64,000 nt of DNA from positions 1,146,086 to 1,210,085 of the forward strand of contig NW_004454229.1 of assembly GCF_000283155.1 (NCBI RefSeq), written 5' to 3'. The DNA is from Ceratotherium simum simum (lineage: Eukaryota > Chordata > Mammalia > Perissodactyla > Rhinocerotidae). The position numbers and the translations under genes were made by a program. Under the pieces are notes generated by a model. That model did not search any database. It saw nothing but the letters and a program-made list of their open reading frames with translations, and was not told the origin of the DNA. Positions 46,670 through 57,333 of the stretch are shown here, piece after piece; the stretch's first letter is position 1; each line of letters begins with the position of its first letter.

Positions 46670-46875
46670 GGGGCCGACCCGTGGCTTGGCAGTTAAGTGC
46701 GCACGCTCCGCTGCTGGCGGCCCAGGTTCGGATCCCGGGCGCGCACCGACACACCGCTTCTCTGGCTATGCTGAGGCCGCGTCCCACATACAGCAACTAG
46801 AAGGATGTGCAGCTATGACATACAACTATCTACTGGGGCTTTAGGGGGAAAAATAAATAAATAAAATTATAAAAA
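46670..46875 (+). mobile_element. ERE SINE (CAACTAGAAGGATG type), sense
   Basis: ggggccgacccgtggcttgg head (one C missing), ggttcggatcccgggcgcgc, cagcaactagaaggatgtgc and AAATA tail. Duplication aaaaaattcaaaata (46655-46669) against aaaaaattcaatata (46876-46890), one mismatch. Confidence 0.96.
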
Positions 46876-47082
46876 AAAAAATTCAATATAGGATTGTCAT
46901 ATGATCCAGCAATTCCACTTCCGGGTATATACCCAAAAGAATTGAAAGCAGAGACGTGAACAGACATTTTTACACCATGTTCACAGCAGCATTATTCACA
47001 ATAGCCAAAAAGTATAAGCAACTCAAGGGTCCATCAACAGAAGAATGGATAAACAAAACGTGGTATATACACAGAATATGTA

Positions 47083-47324
47083 TTTTTTTTTTGTGAGGAA
47101 GATTAGCCCCAAGCAAACCTCTGTTACCAATCCTACTCTTTTTGCTGAGGAAGATTGGCCCTGAGCTAACATCTGTGATCGTCTTCCTCTATTTTATGTG
47201 GGATGCCTGCACAGTATGGCTTGATAAGTGGTGCATAAGTCCACACCCGGGATCCAAACCTGCGGACCCCGAGCAGCCGAAGTGGAGCACATGAACTTAA
47301 CCACTATGCCACCAGGCTGGCCCC
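47083..47324 (-). mobile_element. ERE SINE, antisense, first of a tandem pair
   Basis: T-rich start, antisense gagctaacatctgtgatc module, gggatccaaacctgcgg and ccaggctggcccc end. It is separated from the next ERE by only about 8 bp (aagtatac). Confidence 0.93.
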
Positions 47325-47332
47325 AAGTATAC

Positions 47333-47580
47333 TTTTTTGTGTGTGTGTGAGGAAGATTGGCCCTGGACTAACATCTGTTGCCAACCTTCCTCTTTTTGCT
47401 TGAGAAAGATTGCCCCTGAGCTAACATCCGTGCCACTCTTCCTCTATTTTGTACGTGGGATGCCTATCACAGCATAGCTTGATGAGCAGTGTGTAGGTCC
47501 ATGCCTGGGATCCGAACCTGCAAACCCTGGGCCGCCGAAGCGGAGTGCACAAACTTGACCACTATGCTGCTGGGCCGGCC
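47333..47580 (-). mobile_element. ERE SINE, antisense, second of a tandem pair
   Basis: tttttgtgtgtgtgtgagg start, two antisense modules, gggatccgaacctgcaaac and tgctgggccggcc end. Same orientation as its neighbour, and both sit in the same L1 3'-UTR position. Confidence 0.93.
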
Positions 47581-47975
47581 TCTATACATAGCATATTATT
47601 CAGCTGTAAAAAGGAAGAAAATTCTGACACATGCTATAACATAGATGAACCTTGATGACATTATGCTAAGTGAAATAAGCCAGTCACAAATGGACAAATA
47701 TTGTATAATTCCACTTCTATGAAGTACCCCAAGTAGTCAAATTCATAGAGACAGAAAGCAGAACGGTAGTTCCAGGGGCTGGAAGAACAGGGAGTTATTG
47801 TTTAATGGGGACAGAGTTTCAGTTTAGCAAGATGAAAAAGTTCTGGAGATGGATGGTGGTGATGATTACACAACAGTGTGAATGTACTTAATGCCACTGA
47901 ACTGTACACTTAAAAATAATTAAAATGGTAAATTTTATACCATGTATATTTTACAATTTTTTAATTAAAATTTTT

Positions 47976-48968
47976 TTAAAAGGAGAGTGAAAAGACAAGC
48001 CACAGAAAGAGAAAAAATATTTGCAAATCATACCTGATAAGGATCTAGAATCCTAAATATATAAAGAAAACTTAACAACTGAACAAAAAAAAGACAAACA
48101 ACTCCAATTAAAAATGGGCAAGGATTTGAACAGACATTTCTCCAAAGAAGATATACAAATGGCTAACAAGCACTGAAAAGATACTCAACATCATTAGTCA
48201 TTAGGGAAATGCAAATAAAAACCATAAAGAAATACCACTCGAACCCCCCTAGGATGGCTATAATAAAAAGAAAACAAAACAAAATAGAAAATGAGAACTG
48301 TTAGTGAGAATGTGGATAAATTGGAACACTCATATATCGCTAGTGAGAACATAAACTGGGGCAACCACTGTGGAAAACAGTTTGACAATTCCTCAACAAG
48401 TTAAACATAGAATTAACATATGGCCCAGCAATTGCACTCTAGGTATTAAAGCAAGTAGGAATTAAAACAGGTATTCAAACAAAAACTTGTATACAAATGT
48501 CATAAAAGCACTATTCACATAACCAAAAGGTCAAAATAACCCAAATGTCCATCAAGAGATGAAAAGATAAACAAAATGAGATGGATTATTCAGCAATAAA
48601 AAGAATCAAGTACTGATACATGCTACAACATGGATGAAACTCAAAACCACTGCACTAAACGAAAAAAGCCAGGCACAGAAGGCCAAATATTGTAGGATTC
48701 CACTTATATGAAATGGCAGAATAGGAAAATCCACAGAGATAGAAAGCAGATTACTGGTTGCCAGGGGCGAGGGAAAGGGAGGAACGGGGAGTGAATGCTT
48801 AAAGAGGCCAGGGTGTCCATTCAGGGTGACGAAAAAGTCCTGGAACTAGAATAGTGGTGGCAGTCGCACGACAATAAGAATGTACTTAATGCCACTGAAT
48901 TATACACTTTAAAGATAGTTGAAATGGTAAATTTTATGTTATGTATATTTTACCACAATAGAAAAAAA
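47976..48968 (+). mobile_element. L1 3' segment 2, sense
   Basis: Begins gagagtgaaaagacaagcc and repeats the same L1 region as segment 1: tttgcaaatcatacctgat, cagacatttctccaaagaag, gtggaaaacagtttgacaat, ending ttatgtatattttaccac. It is therefore a second copy lying directly behind the first. Confidence 0.88.
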
Positions 48969-49392
48969 GAAAGATCCTAGTCTACATAAATGATTAAGAA
49001 ATCCAATTCTACATAACTGAAGAAGAAAAGAATGCTGTTTAACTCTTCTAGAATGGTTGTGCCAGTTTGGGAACATGCTAGCTGATTTCTTGAAAATGCT
49101 CCTTAATCTCTAAGATTACTTTTTATACAATGTATGTAAAACTAGAATGTCTTTCCTAAAAGTGTAAACTTTCTGCATATGCATGTGTCAAATTAAAATT
49201 TTGTTTGGTTACCAATGTGTTAAGTGCCTTTAAAATCATGAATGGCTATGGGGGAAAAAAAGACATCTCTATGTTTACAAATACAATTGGAAAAATCCAG
49301 TTTCCTATACAATAATATAAGCAATTTTCTAACTATAGGCTTAGAGTATGCATTTCTTTCTGTTCATTGGAAAGCTGAAAGGGAAATCATTT
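48969..49392. other. Intronic sequence, nothing assignable
   Basis: AT-rich intron B-C between the L1 pair and the inverted repeat. Confidence 0.5.
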
Positions 49393-50025
49393 AAATAAAA
49401 ACGTCAAGATTTATACCACGCTGTATTAGGATTATTCTATTTCAAACACTGACAATGAAAAACAATAACAGAATAAGTATTTTTGTGTGTATGTATGTGA
49501 GGAAGATCGGCCCTGAGCTAACATCTGCCAATCCTCCTCTTTTTGCTGAGGAAGACTGGCCCTGGGCTAACATCCGTGCCCATCTTCCTCCACTTTATAT
49601 GGGACACCGCCACAGCATGGCCTGACAAGCGGTGCGTCCGTGCGCGCCTGGGATCCGAACCGGCGAACCCCAGGCCGCTGCAGCAGAGAGCGCACACCTA
49701 ACCGCTGTGCCACGGGGCCAGCCCAGAATAAGCGTTTTAAGAGCAGTTATTTCCTTAAACTATTTTTATGTGGCTAACCCCTAAAATATTCCTGGTTATC
49801 TTTGTACATAGGCAAAGATATTCCTTCAGAATATGAAAGGAATAGTAGCATTTTAATTAAAATGCCTACATACAGAGATAACCAAGAATATTTTAGGGGT
49901 TAGCCATATAAAAATCATTTAAGGAAATTACTGCTCTTAAAATGCTTATTCTGTTGTTTCTCATGTCAGTGTTCAAAATAGAACAATCCTAATACAGGTT
50001 GGTATAAACCTTGACATTTTTATTT
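49393..50025. repeat. Large imperfect inverted repeat (two arms of about 165 bp, 50-nt centre)
   Basis: Left arm 49393-49813 (interrupted by an ERE at 49485-49724 plus its duplication) pairs with right arm 49864-50025. Shared words include aacccctaaaatatt (49777) against aatattttaggggtt (49887), and ctgtattaggatt against aatcctaatacag. By eye about 88% of paired positions match, and most differences are transitions. The centre holds another perfect palindrome, gcattttaattaaaatgc (49848-49865). Without the ERE the unit is about 380 bp. Possibly a palindromic DNA-transposon derivative; family not recognised. Confidence 0.93.
49485..49724 (-). mobile_element. ERE SINE in the left arm of the inverted repeat, antisense
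   Basis: tgtgtgtatgtatgtgagg start, two antisense modules, gggatccgaaccggcgaac and cacggggccagccc end. Target duplication agaataagtatttt (about 49471-49484) against agaataagcgtttt (49725-49738). The right arm has no counterpart, so it arrived after the palindrome formed. Confidence 0.95.
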
Positions 50026-50030
50026 ATTCA

Positions 50031-50270
50031 GGCCAGCCTGGTGGTGTAGCGGTTAAGATCGCGCACTCTGCTTCGGCGGCCCGGGGTTCGCCGGTTTGGA
50101 TCCTGGGCCAGACCTACTCACAGCTCATCACGCCACGCTGAGGCGGCGTCCACGTGGAAGAGCCACAACTCCACAACTGTGACACACAACTATGCACCGG
50201 GGCTCTGAGGAGAAAAACAACAGAGGAAGGCTGGCAACAGATGTTAGCACAGGGCCAATCTTCCTCAAAA
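50031..50270 (+). mobile_element. ERE SINE carrying both 3' modules, sense
   Basis: ggccagcctggtggtgtagc head, gccggtttggatcctgggc, ccacaactgtgacacacaac, ctatgcaccggggctctgag, then gatgttagcacagggcc and A tail. A diverged relative of the composite type. It starts 5 bp after the end of the inverted repeat. Confidence 0.9.
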
Positions 50271-50280
50271 AAAAAAAAAA

Positions 50281-51058
50281 GCTGCTATCCCTTCAGATTA
50301 GAATTTAATATGTCCTTTCTTTTCAATCTAATTTGCAATTGTGGGCAGACATAAAATTAAAGGCATTCTGAAACTGCCCTCAAACAAGCAAGTGAACATT
50401 ATCTGGATATTGTTCAAAAAATGTGACCAGAACCTATAAGCAAACTCTATAGAAATAAGACAAATGCAATCACAATAATCTCAATAAACTATTATCATTC
50501 AAAAGTACCCATTACATTATAAATTTTCTTTTTACAATTAAAAAAATTCATTACTTTAGGCTAAAAGAATAAAGGATTCATAGCCAAAATATAAAGATGG
50601 AATGAAATGTTGCTTAAGGCACATCTAAATATTTTTTAAAAAGGTATCATAAAGAAAATCTGAATTTTCAGGTGGCGTATGTTCAAAAAGCTATTAGACT
50701 ATCAAAGGAGCATATTCACATGTTTACATTTATATTTACATTTTAGAATTTGGAAAAAATGAATTAGAAAACATTCAAGTCAGAAATAGTTTTATAGAAA
50801 TCCCAAAAAGTCGTTTGCTTCTATAGGCACTTTATTACTATTATATACATTCACTAGTAGTTTTTATTAATTTGCAAGCTTTTGCTAAAGAAATGTTTTT
50901 AAGGTTAAAATTCTTTATAAAAACTCAATAACTATGAAGATTCTGAAAAAGTCCTTTATTAAATATTCTGATTATAGACCCTTAAAATTAGCCAAAGTCT
51001 ATTTGACTATCATACAAACAAGCTCTAAACTTAAACCATATCAAAAGGAGGCTTCTAT
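50281..51058. other. AT-rich intron, nothing assignable
   Basis: Intron B-C; no landmarks or exon-like sequence. Confidence 0.5.
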
Positions 51059-51248
51059 GGGCTGGCCCCGTGGCACAGTGGTTAAGTCCAGCACGCTCAG
51101 CTTCCATGGCCAGGGTTTGCAGGTTCGGATCTCGGGTGCAGACCTACACCACTGGTCAGCCATGATGTGGTGGCAACGCACATACAAAATAGAGGAAGAC
51201 TGGCACAGATGTTAGCTCAGGGACAATCTTCCTTAGCAAAAAAAAAAT
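51059..51248 (+). mobile_element. ERE SINE, diverged, sense
   Basis: gggctggccccgtggcacag head, aggttcggatctcgggtgc, catacaaaatagaggaag and gatgttagctcagggac module with A tail. About 570 bp downstream of the exon B donor in transcript order. Confidence 0.92.
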
Positions 51249-51815
51249 GAAGCAGGCTTCCCCATAGAAAGATTGGAACTATGCTATCCTTAAGTTAACT
51301 CTCTTCACTTTCAAAGGCCTTCCCATCCCCATCAAACAATGATTTGCTTCAAAGATCTGTTATATAAGGTTTATGCAAGTGACATAATTCCAAAGGAAAA
51401 CTTCTCATTATAATTTTTTGAAAGGCTACGGGGAAGGAGGCCTTCCTTTTCATAGAGAAAACTTGGTTCTCTTTTAAAACTCTTCTCTGCCATTTTAGTA
51501 CAAATGTCAATTACATCTAAGTTCAATTTGCAGAGTTATTATGCTGTCCACTGTATAAGAAAGAAGGAAATGGGTACTTAGAGGATTTAACATGGCATTC
51601 ATAATGGAGCTTGATCTCTGTCAGGTTTAAAGACTGACAAAAGAATGTTCTTTTATTCTAAGTTAATTTTCAATTTTAGATTGCTAGGTTAACTGACAGT
51701 TCAGGAAAGAAAATTATTAATATAAGCTAGAAGTTGAAGGAAGTTTCAGAATAATATTTTAGTGGAAGAACAGATTGGATCAGTTTCAGATGGAAATGTT
51801 TAAGAGAACACATAC
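51249..51815. other. Intron immediately downstream of exon B
   Basis: Unique-looking intron with the exon B donor gtatgt at 51815 on the minus strand; no repeats called. Confidence 0.6.
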
Positions 51816-52109
51816 ATGTCTAATCACAAATGGAGGTTTATCTGTTTCTTTTTTGAATTCATAGGGTCCCAGATTTAAATGGGCCAGCCGCCGCCTGGTG
51901 TCTTCAGATAGCTCACACATGCGTCTTTTTGTGTAGGGAGATGGAGAGTGTGATTTTGAAGATATTGTAGGCTGTTCGTAGTTTTTTGCATTTACGCAAT
52001 ATTTATTTCTCTCAGGTGACTTGGATTTTTTCTTTTGTGGTCTTGCTGTTCTGCTTTGCAGTCTGCCGTGTGATTTTTCAACTGGAGCCGTATGGTAAAT
52101 AAATTTATC
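51816..52109 (-). CDS. SPATA6: SPATA6 internal exon B (98 codons), basic Ser/Pro-rich region
   Basis: This is the longest SPATA6 exon here: 294 nt, phase 0 at both ends. It begins DKFIYHTAPVEKSHGR and ends KPPFVIRH. The first half is strongly basic (RPQKKKSKSPERNK) and could serve as a nuclear-localisation or RNA/acidic-partner patch. A Ser/Pro stretch, SKSHSPSPYTKRR, offers several SP sites for proline-directed kinases. The second half carries the most conserved block, RRRLAHLNLGPYEFKK. No enzymatic motif is visible; this is a structural, probably largely disordered region. The acceptor is ttttcatgtttag and the donor CAT|gtatgt. A TA/CA microsatellite lies about 40-95 nt upstream of the acceptor in transcript sense. 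Confidence 0.97.
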
Positions 52110-52146
52110 CTAAACATGAAAAATAAAAATTAACTTGGGTGAAAGA

Positions 52147-52203
52147 TATATATATATACATACATATATATACACACACACACATATATATAGATATATA
52201 TAA
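52147..52203. repeat. TA/CA microsatellite upstream of exon B
   Basis: tatatatatacatacatata, then (AC)6 at 52172-52184, then more TA. In SPATA6 transcript sense the (UG)6 tract lies about 63-75 nt upstream of the exon B acceptor. Confidence 0.92.
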
Positions 52204-53914
52204 ACTACAGGTAGAAAAAAACTCTAAAAAGTAATTTAAGGCACATATAATCTATCAAAGCCAACTAAATCAGTCTTTCCTATCTGTGAGGATCCTGAGG
52301 GAGGTCAAATCCACATTCTCCTAGATAACTCTTTGTCTAGTAGTTATTAAAGTATACTGTATCAAACTTCCTTCTTAAGTCTAACAAGTACTTTATGAAA
52401 ATAAAGCCCAATATATAATCATTTGAAAAATCTAAGAAACAAAGTCAGAAAAATTATTTTTTCAGTATACTAAAAAATTAATGCAAACATTGGCTTATCA
52501 TTTATAATTAAGTATCCAAATAATTGGCTATATAATTTAAGAGAGTTTTGTTTAGTAATGTCATAAATACACGTCTAAATCGTTGATTATGAAATCTTTA
52601 CGGGGAAAACTATTAAAATAGTTTCATTCATACTGCTATGATCATAACATACGTACAATGTGAAAATCTGAAAGACAGTTTTACACATATTTTCATCAAA
52701 TATATTATTTGGATTGTACTAGGTGATTAGGATTTTAAGATGTCTTCCAAACTATAACTTTACAATTCAATGACAGATAACTACACCATCTTAATTCTGG
52801 ATCCATATTTTTATAAAACTAAAAACGTATAAAAGACAGGTTATAAACTTTAACGACTAGTACTCTATCTTCTACTAAAACTGGTTAGTAGTCTAAAATT
52901 TTAAAAAACAAATGTGATATTTATAAATTTTTTGCATTATTAGGATAACATGTCCTCCTCCAATGTCCTCCTAACTTTAATCACTTAAAAAAACCACCAG
53001 TCCTACCCCTCTCTCGAATTTCTCAAACCCCCCTGCCCTGTACTTGCTAAGAACATCTATTCTAAATAAATAAATACAGATGTGAAATAGAAGGAAGAAG
53101 AGTCAAATATTTTTTAGAAGTAGATAAACAGCCAGGAAAGAAAATGTATTTTCTAATTGGAAAAGTAAGTCCATGAGTTTCACACAAACCAGCAGCGTCA
53201 GATTATTTCCTCATCTTCCTTTCTTCTACAATTCTTAATATGCTCCTGGACCTTCCCCCACCTTGTTCAATGACTTCAACAAGTAATTCAGAATTTTTCT
53301 ACCTTATCCCATTTCATCCATCTCTATGACATCACACTGACTCACAGAAGCAGGAATGTTAGCATATGAAAGGGCCTTTGAGGTTTAATAAAATGTTCAA
53401 GCAATGAATCTGTCCAAGACCCTGGACTTAAACTTTCTATTTCTCAGCGCTAATCATCTTTGTCTACTTCATCTTAGATTTCATCATTATACAGATCCAT
53501 TGTATCTCAACCTCTGAAAATCCCTGGCTGACCAAAACTTCTTTTCCCCAACCTACTTCTTTTATTATCACTGAATCTGTTACTTGCCCTGCTCACCTAC
53601 TCAGCCCCTAGACTTCTTTCCCCTAGACCTTTATACATTTTTAGTGTCTTTTACCTCCAGACCCAGCCGAACCCGTTACCATCCTTTCCAGCAATTTCAT
53701 CCATTTCAGTAAAGTTCCTTCTTATCCACCTCTGATTATACCAAACCTAAAGTACCTAACCTCGTCTTCTCTCTTCATTACACTTTTTGAATGCTGAATA
53801 CTACTAGAGGAAGTTATAAACTGTGGTGTATCTACTACAGATATATGTTGTCTAACTCTACTCAATCCTTAATGTATCCTATTAATACCAAATAAAACTT
53901 ACAATAGTGGCTGT
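52204..53914. other. Intron A-B, nothing assignable
   Basis: AT-rich then pyrimidine-richer intron (53200-53780). No landmark repeat is strong enough to call and there is no exon-like segment on the minus strand. Confidence 0.5.
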
Positions 53915-54310
53915 TTTATACTGTTTACAAAATGGCTCCCTCCTTTGGCCAACAGGACAATAGCACATGCGACACAGAAGAGACCTGAAAAGTGCTTGTC
54001 ATCTTTTACTCCTAACAACCTTCCTGCCACCACGTGAATGAGCCGAAATTTACTAGATAATGAGAGTCTTGTGGCCATTGTCCCAGCTGAAAGCAAGCCA
54101 ATTACCAGAAATGTAAAATCCCTCCCAGACCAGAGTCAGCCAACTGCCAAACATGGGAGTGAAGCCATCCTAGATCATTCAGCTCTACCCGAGCCAGTGC
54201 AGACTGAAAGAATCACAGAGCCAATTCACAGAACTGTGAGGAACACTCAGTTTTAAGCTACTAAGTTAGTGTGCTAGTGTGCTGTTAGTTTACATAGCAA
54301 AGCTACCTGA
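53915..54310 (+). mobile_element. Old interspersed repeat, family uncertain
   Basis: caaaatggctccctcctttg, ggccattgtcccagctgaaa, gtgaagccatcctagatcat and gttttaagctactaagttag follow the order of a common old mammalian repeat. The open frames here come from that repeat and are not a gene. Confidence 0.45.
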
Positions 54311-54871
54311 CACAGAAGATTAACAAATATATTAATAAGGCTACCATTGATATTTAACCATTTAACAATAAATTCTAATAAATTCTGTGCAGTAGGTAAA
54401 AAGAATAAGTAGAAAACTAGTTTTATTCCAGAAAATCAAGATGTGTAATTTTTTCAGTCCATTCAATTGGTAACAAAACATCTAATTTGAAAATAATGTG
54501 CCAAAAAGGATAAAGATCATAGGTATTTGTAAACCTAAATAATTTTATAAAGTTTATTTCACTCATTCTTCTCTTAAAAAACAAAATGGTTTGCCTTATT
54601 GTTATATTTGAACTTGAAAATGCTGTTTTATAGCCATTAAAATTTTAATTGTAACTAATAATCCCTTTAAAAAAAGTAGATTTATCATGCTCTCAAATAA
54701 GATCAAATAAGATTAAGATTCTGTCTGTTAACATTCAGAATCTTAATGTAAAAGTGTATTCTCTGTTAAGCCTACCAGATGATGTTTTCTATCTTATATT
54801 TCAACTATTGGCTTCTGATCTCCCCCAGTTGCCTTAATTTAAAAAAAATAATAACCTTAGTCACAAAATTC
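54311..54871. other. AT-rich intron, nothing assignable
   Basis: Intron A-B; no landmarks. Confidence 0.5.
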
Positions 54872-55010
54872 ATTAATTACATGTTATGTGCCAGGCACAT
54901 TGCATATATTCTCTAATTTAATCTTTAAAGCAGTCTTATGAGGAACTTGAACCCAAATCTGTTTGATTCTAAAGCATACTTGCTTAAACACCGTCTGACA
55001 CCAAAGCCTA
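54872..55010 (-). mobile_element. MIR SINE, antisense
   Basis: catgttatgtgccaggcaca, ttctctaatttaatctttaa, agcagtcttatgagg and gaacccaaatctgtttgatt are the reversed MIR landmarks (with an internal deletion). Confidence 0.75.
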
Positions 55011-56369
55011 TTCTCTTACATCTCTATTCAAGAAAGAACAAATGGCAAACCTTGGAACAGCAAGTTAATATAAACGAAAGAGTCTTCCCAAAAGTCTACA
55101 GAGAAAATGTTAGTTCCTAAGTCCAATGAAACTACTAATGGGGTGACAGTTTTACATTTAGAATGGACTCTCCACTAAGCTGTATACTTCGGATGTATGT
55201 ACTTTTCTGTGTGCATGCTATACTCCAGACAAAAAAAGACTTTTCTACCCACCCACTAGAAGGACACACCACAATGTGGAGAGAAAAATTTTGTCTGAGC
55301 CCAGGTAAAACATTTCTAACAATTTACAAAATGTGCACAGTACACATCTCAAAAACAAGTCAGTAACACATCTCTGCATTTGGCAAGCATAGGTTGTTAG
55401 ATCTCTAATAACTGTTTCAGCTTGCATTTAAAAGATAAATAACTACAGCCAAACTCTGACATACTAAATAAAAAGCTTGCTAAATAAAATAAAAATGATA
55501 ACCTTGATAATTTTATAGCTATATTTTACCTTTCTTAGCTTAAGTCACAGTTATCATCCTCAGCATATTTACTCTAAAACTGATAATGAATAAATTAATC
55601 TTCCACTCTTTCCATCATAGGTCCAGTCCTGCCTTGTTCGGGCCCTCTGGGCTTTATATATTACTGGCTCTTCATCTCAGGCTGGTCATTGTTACCTGGT
55701 CATAATGCAAGTGCCTACAAGTGAGGTGTAGACATTATTACATAACCTGTGGACAAGGTAGCAAGAGCATCCTGGTGACTCAGTAAAAGTCAGATCCAGA
55801 TATCTCAGTTTACTAAAGGCAGTTTTTACAAATATAGATGGTACTTAGGCGGAAGTATCCAAGCTTCCCTTGATCTGACAGCACCATCATGGCCACCAAA
55901 CTGAGCAAATAGTCCCTTAAAGAATTAGAGACACTCGAGAAACCATATCACTAAACACCAATATCCTAGCCTGAGAACCTATGATCACATTTGCTAAAAA
56001 AGTATCCTTTGAACTTTTTGCAGTAACTTCTATAAGATTATAAAGGCCTCCAATCGAGTTCTCTGTGGGACTTCTTGATCCTAACATTTTTCTGGCAGCC
56101 TGATTTCTTTGCATTAAAAAACACAGGCTCATGAAATTTAAAAAAATATAACATCATGGCACCTTCTATTATGTGTACCAAACTTTCACTCTTACATTTA
56201 TTAAGATGTACCCAAACTGCTAAATACCTATGATAATTTTTTACTTAAACTAAAAATTGACCCCCCAAAATGAAAAGAGCTGCAGACAAAAATAAAAGAA
56301 TAATGCTTGCCAAATGCCCATAAATATGAAGAAATAAACCATTAAATACTTTAAATAAATGATTTTAAC
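55011..56369. other. Intron A-B, part next to exon A
   Basis: Unique-looking intron; nothing assignable. It begins, in transcript order, with the exon A donor gttaaa at 56369. Confidence 0.55.
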
Positions 56370-56450
56370 CTGAGTGCGGCACTTCCTTGAACTTATCAGA
56401 CATTCAGTAATCACTGAGGTTGTAGAAAACTCCAGCTTTGGAGCAATTCC
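56370..56450 (-). CDS. SPATA6: SPATA6 internal exon A (27 codons)
   Basis: This is the most 5' SPATA6 exon in the window. It reads from GIAPKLEFSTTSVITE through CLISSRKCRTQ, 27 codons in phase 0 at both ends. The acceptor is a good pyrimidine tract ending cccctcag; the donor is CAG|gttaaa, which is a weak consensus. The segment links the conserved N-terminal SPATA6 domain (not in the window) to the basic central region. It matches the mammalian protein almost residue for residue as I recall it, with R in place of H near the end (KCRTQ). The 81-nt length means that skipping it would keep the frame, so alternative inclusion is possible. No upstream coding exon is seen between 56451 and 64000. 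Confidence 0.93.
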
Positions 56451-57333
56451 CTGAGGGGGAAAAACAGGGCAATATTAGACTTTTCAATTTAAAAGAAAGA
56501 TAATTATTAGTGATGAAAATATGACCTAAAGTAAAAATACTTGTCAAAGTTCAGCTGCTTTATTTGTTAGTTGGGATAAAGACAACATAGCAATGCTAAA
56601 TGTTAGCAAGAAACAGTTTCATTGCTGCTGATGATTCACTTACAAGTGATTATACTACTTTTATGGAAAAATTTATATATTTTTTCCTTTTCAAGCATTT
56701 CCCTGTCAAATCATTCTAAAATTTTTAAACTATGATATAATATTCAAGTCATAAGTATATGAAAATATTTAATGGATTTCAGCTCTTTTTCCTTTTATAA
56801 ATTAAGACATATTTAACTACATAATCAAGAAATATTTTGGATAGTCTCCTCCGGTTAAGAAAAAAAATCACAGCTCCTGGGTATGCAGTTCTTGAAAACA
56901 GAAGAGAGATGTCTCTACAAGTACCTCCCACATTTTTTCCCATAATGTAGCTTATATTCAGATCTATGAACGACCCTGGCTTCTATTTCTCACAACATTT
57001 CAATCATCAGCTTGAACACTGTTTTTAAATAAGTGGAGACAAAGGGTAAAATTCAAAGAAACAGTCACAAAGCACCTGAGAAAATATTTGGAAGCATGTA
57101 AATTACACATTCACCAAAACATTAAAGGATATTGTCTGTCCAGTGCAGCTTCACTCTAATAGGGTAGAAGGCAGACATTTGCCCTCCACAAACCCCGCCT
57201 TGGACCTACTGACTTTAAAGTTTCAAACATCACAAGTTACAGAAAAGGTAAATCTGAGTTGCCTAAGAATTAACTGAACAACTGTTTTTCTTCAAACATA
57301 TCTTTCATTAATGATGTCCACTAGGCCTACTTG
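56451..57333. other. Intron immediately upstream of exon A
   Basis: Holds the exon A acceptor. I searched this stretch for the preceding SPATA6 exon (family sequence around TMRRISGLR) and did not find it. Confidence 0.6.

Larger units (their letters stand above)
46205..47975 (+). mobile_element. L1 3' segment 1, sense, with three EREs
   Basis: Starts near aaaattaaaaactttatgc and covers ORF2 C-terminal and 3'-UTR sequence: aaaatatttgcaaatcatta, ccaaaagatatacaaatgac, ggctattaacaaaaaacag, ending taaaatggtaaattttatac and T/A-rich tail near 47975. Interrupted by EREs at 46670, 47083 and 47333. Confidence 0.88.
11636..56450 (-). other. SPATA6: SPATA6 gene, central part (six internal exons and five complete introns)
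   Basis: The span covers the coding middle of SPATA6, read on the minus strand. Exons of 81, 294, 88, 41, 185 and 100 nt are separated by introns of 4260, 6146, 15215, 13997 and 4408 nt. Phases at the junctions are 0, 0, 1, 0 and 2, and the last exon ends in phase 0, so the spliced frame stays open for 263 codons. Every intron starts GT and ends AG. The peptide follows the mammalian SPATA6 order that I remember, from GIAPKLEF to HQRHLY. The protein is known as a component of the sperm connecting piece, needed for assembling the head-tail junction, and its loss in mice gives headless sperm. The N-terminal exons (beyond 64000) and C-terminal exons (below 1) are not visible. The open frame and intact splice sites argue against a pseudogene. 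Confidence 0.95.
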
